Assembly (NCBI GenBank): GCA_025928645.1
Contig: JAICJD010000014.1
Location: 1-37,710, forward strand
DNA length: 37,710 nucleotides
Direction: 5' to 3'
DNA from: Gemmatimonadales bacterium
GTDB lineage: Bacteria; Gemmatimonadota; Gemmatimonadetes; Gemmatimonadales; GWC2-71-9
How positions within the stretch are numbered: position 1 is the first letter of the stretch; every line of letters starts with the position of its first letter. This document shows positions 34,486 to 37,710 of the stretch, in pieces. Position numbers and translations under genes: made by a program. The notes beneath the pieces are model-generated. The model was given only the letters and a program-made list of their open reading frames with translations, searched no databases and was not told the DNA's origin.

Positions 34486-37400
34486 ACTTCACCGGCCTGT
34501 TCATCCGCCGGCCGGTCATGACCACGCTGGTCATGGCCGGGATTCTGATCTTCGGCGTCGTGGCCTACCGCGAGCTGCCGGTGAGCGACCTTCCGGCGGT
34601 CGACTACCCGACGATCTCGGTGAGCGCGAACCTGTCGGGCGCCAGCCCCGAGACGATGGCCTCGGCCGTGGCCACGCCGCTCGAGAAGCAGTTCTCGACC
34701 ATCCCCGGTGTCGAGACGATGACCTCGACCAGCAGCCAGGGGAGCACGCAGATCTCGCTCCAGTTCGCGCTGAGCCGCAACATCGACGCGGCCGCACAGG
34801 ACGTGCAGGCGGCCATCTCGCAGGCCCAGCGGCAGCTGCCGCAGGACATGCTGCCGCCCAGCTTCCGCAAGGTGGACCCCTCGTCGGCGGCGATCCTGTA
34901 CTTCGCGCTGCGCTCGAACACCATGCCACTCTCGCAGCTCGACGAATACGCCGAGACGTTCCTGGCGCAGCGGCTCTCGACCGTGGACGGCGTTGCCCAG
35001 GTGGCGGTGTACGGGTCCCAGAAGTATGCGGTGCGGATCCAGCTCGACCCGCAGCAGCTCTCCGCGCGGAGCATTGGCATCGACGAAGTGGCCACCGCGG
35101 TGCAGAACGGCAATGTGAACGTGCCCACCGGCATCCTGTGGGGCACCGACAAGGCGTATTCGGTGCAGAGCCAGGGGCAGCTCACCGACGCGGCGGGCTT
35201 CGCGTCCCTCGTGGTGGCCTGGCGCGATGGGGCGCCGGTCCGCCTCGGCGACCTCGGCAATGTGGTCGACAGCGTTCAGGATACCAAGCAGGCGAGCTGG
35301 TTCAACGGGCAGCGGGCCATCGTGCTCGCGATCCAGCGTCAGCCCGGCACCAATACCGTCGCGGTGGCGCAGCGGGTGCGGGACGAGGTCGAGCAGCTTC
35401 GGCCGCAGCTCCCCGCCTCGGTCGACATGGCGACGCTGTACGACCGATCCCAGAGCGTGAAAGCTTCGGTGTCGGACGTGAAGACCACCCTGTTCATCGC
35501 GCTGTGCCTGGTCGTGATGGTGATCTTCCTGTTCCTCCGGAACGTCCGGGCGACGGCCATCCCCGCGCTCGCGCTCCCGATGTCACTGGTCGGCACGTTC
35601 TCGGTGATGTACCTGCTGGGGTTCAGCCTGGATAACCTGTCGCTGATGGCGCTGACGCTCGCCGTCGGCTTCGTCGTGGACGACGCGATCGTGGTGCTGG
35701 AGAACGTGGTGCGCCACATCGAGAACGGCGAGCCCGTCATGGAGGCGGCGCTCAACGGGAGCCGGGAGATCAGCTTCACCGTGCTCTCGATGACGATCTC
35801 GCTGGTCGCGGTGTTCATCCCGGTGCTGCTGCTGGGCGGGCTGATCGGGCGGCTGTTCCGCGAGTTCGCGGTCACGATCGGCGTTGCGATCCTGGTCTCG
35901 GGATTCGTGTCCCTGACCCTCACGCCCATGCTCTCGAGCCGCTGGCTGCGCCACGAGCCGAAGGACACACCGCGCGGGCGGTGGTACCGGGCCACCGAGC
36001 GGGCCTGGGAGTCGTCGCTCGCGGGCTACGAACGGAGCCTCGCCTGGGTGATGGACCGGCGCGGACTCGCGATGCTGTTCAGTCTGGGCATTCTGATCGG
36101 CACCGTCCTGCTCGGGAAAATCGTCCCCAAAGGATTCATCCCGAGCGAAGACACGGGCCAGCTGTTCGGCACCACCGAGACGGCCGAAGGAACCAGCTAC
36201 GACGCCATGGTCCAGCACCAGCAGGCGGCCGCGGCCATCGTGCAGGAGGACCCGAACGTCGAGGGGTTCATGTCCGCCGTGGGCGGCGGCGGCCGAAGCA
36301 GCACGGTGAACCAGGGCCGGCTCTTCATCCACCTGGTGGACCGCTCGCAACGCGGGATGGACGCGGACGCGGTGGCGCAGTCGCTCACCCGGAAGCTCGC
36401 GGCGGTCCCGGGGCTCCGCGTCTTCATCACCAACCCGCCGGTCATCAACATCGGCGGCCGGAGCTCCAAGAGCCTCTACCAGTTCACGCTCCAGAGCTCC
36501 GACATTGACGCCCTGTACCAGGGCGCCTCGCGGCTGGAGCAGCGGCTGCACCAGGTGCCCGGGCTCACCGACGTCACGTCGGACCTGCAGATCAAGAACC
36601 CCGAGGTCCGGGTCAGCATCAATCGCGACCGCGCCTCGGCCCTGGGCATCAACGTGAACCAGATCGAGAACGCGCTCTACAACGCGTACGGCGCCCGCCA
36701 GGTCAGCACGATCTACACCCCCAACGACCAGTACTGGGTGGTGATGGAGCTGCTGCCGCAATACCAGCGCGACCTGTCCGCGATGAACCTGCTGCACCTG
36801 ACCGGGCGGGACGGCGTCTCGGTGCCGCTCGGCAGTCTGGCGCAGGTCGCGACGGGCACCGGCCCGCTCACCGTGAATCACTCGGGGCAGGTTCCGTCGG
36901 TCACCCTGTCGTTCAACCTCGAACCGGGCACGTCGATCGGCACGGCCGTCGAGCGGGTCCAGCAGGCGGCGCGCGAGGTGCTGCCGTCCACCATCAGCAC
37001 GGCGTTCTCGGGCACCGCGGCCGCGTTCCAGGACGCGCAGCAGGGCCTGCTGGTGCTGCTGATCCTCGCGATCCTGGTGATCTACCTGGTGCTCGGGATC
37101 CTGTACGAGAGCTTCGTCCATCCGCTCACCATCCTGTCCGGCCTGCCATTCGCCGGGTTCGGCGCGTTGCTCGCGCTGGTGATCTTCCGACAGGACCTGA
37201 GCATCTACGCCTTCGTCGGCATCATCATGCTGATCGGCATCGTGAAGAAGAACGCGATCATGATGATCGACTTCGCGATCGAGGCGGAGCGGAAGGAGGG
37301 GAAGAACGCGCGCGATTCGATTCTCGAGGCGGCGAGCGTCCGGTTCCGGCCGATCATGATGACCACGATGGCGGCCCTGGTCGGCACCCTGCCCATCGCG

Positions 37401-37637
37401 CTCGGCCACGGCGCCGGCGCCGAGTCGCGGCGACCGCTCGGCATCGCGGTGGTGGGCGGACTCGCGTTCTCGCAGCTCATCACGCTGTACATCACGCCGG
37501 TGATCTACACCTACCTTGACGCTCTGCAGCGGCGATTGGGGCGCGGCTCGCGCGCCAGGGCCCGGGCGCGCGAACGTGAGCGGGAGCGCCAGCCCGAGCT
37601 CACGCCCGATGCGGCGGCGCGGGTGCGGACGGTGTAG
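34482..37637 (+). CDS. RND multidrug efflux permease (HAE1/AcrB-like)
   Basis: [59 protein letters not shown]; TM4 [40 protein letters not shown] overlap. Confidence 0.97.
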   Translation: [1051 protein letters not shown]

Positions 37638-37651
37638 CGGCGGGCGCGCGG

Positions 37652-37710
37652 CTTCATCCCGAGCGAACCGAGGGACCTGCTCCTGGGGATTCGGAACCTC
37701 TCGTACGGTT
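37652..37710. repeat. Partial copy of the intergenic hairpin repeat family (left arm; right arm beyond the window end)
   Basis: cttcatcccgagcgaaccgagggacct (37652-37678) differs at two adjacent positions from the left arm 6301-6327; 14 nt after the RND gene stop. Confidence 0.85.

Noticed and set aside
35583-37409. 608-aa minus-strand ORF opposite the RND permease
   Set aside because: Shadow ORF of a well-supported RND gene; composition dominated by R/H/D/Q/E with no domain signature.
1-37710. Search for defence islands, prophage, integrases or transposases
   Set aside because: No gene product with such motifs was recognised; the window is mainly housekeeping, envelope and efflux genes.

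Overview
This GC-rich bacterial chromosome window looks like Gemmatimonadota or a similar lineage; that placement is an inference from gene style and was not tested. It contains the replication-origin neighbourhood. On the minus strand, reading away from the origin, are rpmH, rnpA, yidD, yidC and mnmE. On the plus strand are dnaA and dnaN. The RNase P RNA gene rnpB lies about 4 kb away at ~18911-19264 on the minus strand. Other genes include mutS, a TonB-C-domain lipoprotein, a CBS-domain cystathionine beta-synthase/cysteine synthase, ddl, a rhomboid protease followed by a HELAH metalloprotease, a YtxH-like protein, two tandem secreted paralogs and a Ser/Thr kinase-TPR protein divergent from an AraC-type regulator with a pseudo-receiver domain. 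There is also a minus-strand DinB/YfiT - aromatic decarboxylase - DUF486 - P1 peptidase operon, an M24 aminopeptidase, an alpha/beta hydrolase, and a GbsR/MarR - TolC - MFP - RND efflux operon. I saw no CRISPR array, transposase, prophage, tRNA or obvious defence island. The most interesting signals are: (1) rnpA has no ATG/GTG/TTG start upstream of its conserved N-terminus, and its frame stays open through the whole of rpmH; (2) the dnaA-dnaN gap carries a DnaA-trio-like CTACTACTGCTGCTA tract followed by AT-rich DNA, and a DnaA-box-like site sits inside the predicted dnaA promoter; (3) a family of hairpin-forming intergenic repeats (3 complete, 2 cut by the window edges) shows compensatory arm changes and always lies at gene 3' ends; (4) a strong G-quadruplex motif sits between the CBS gene stop and one of these hairpins.
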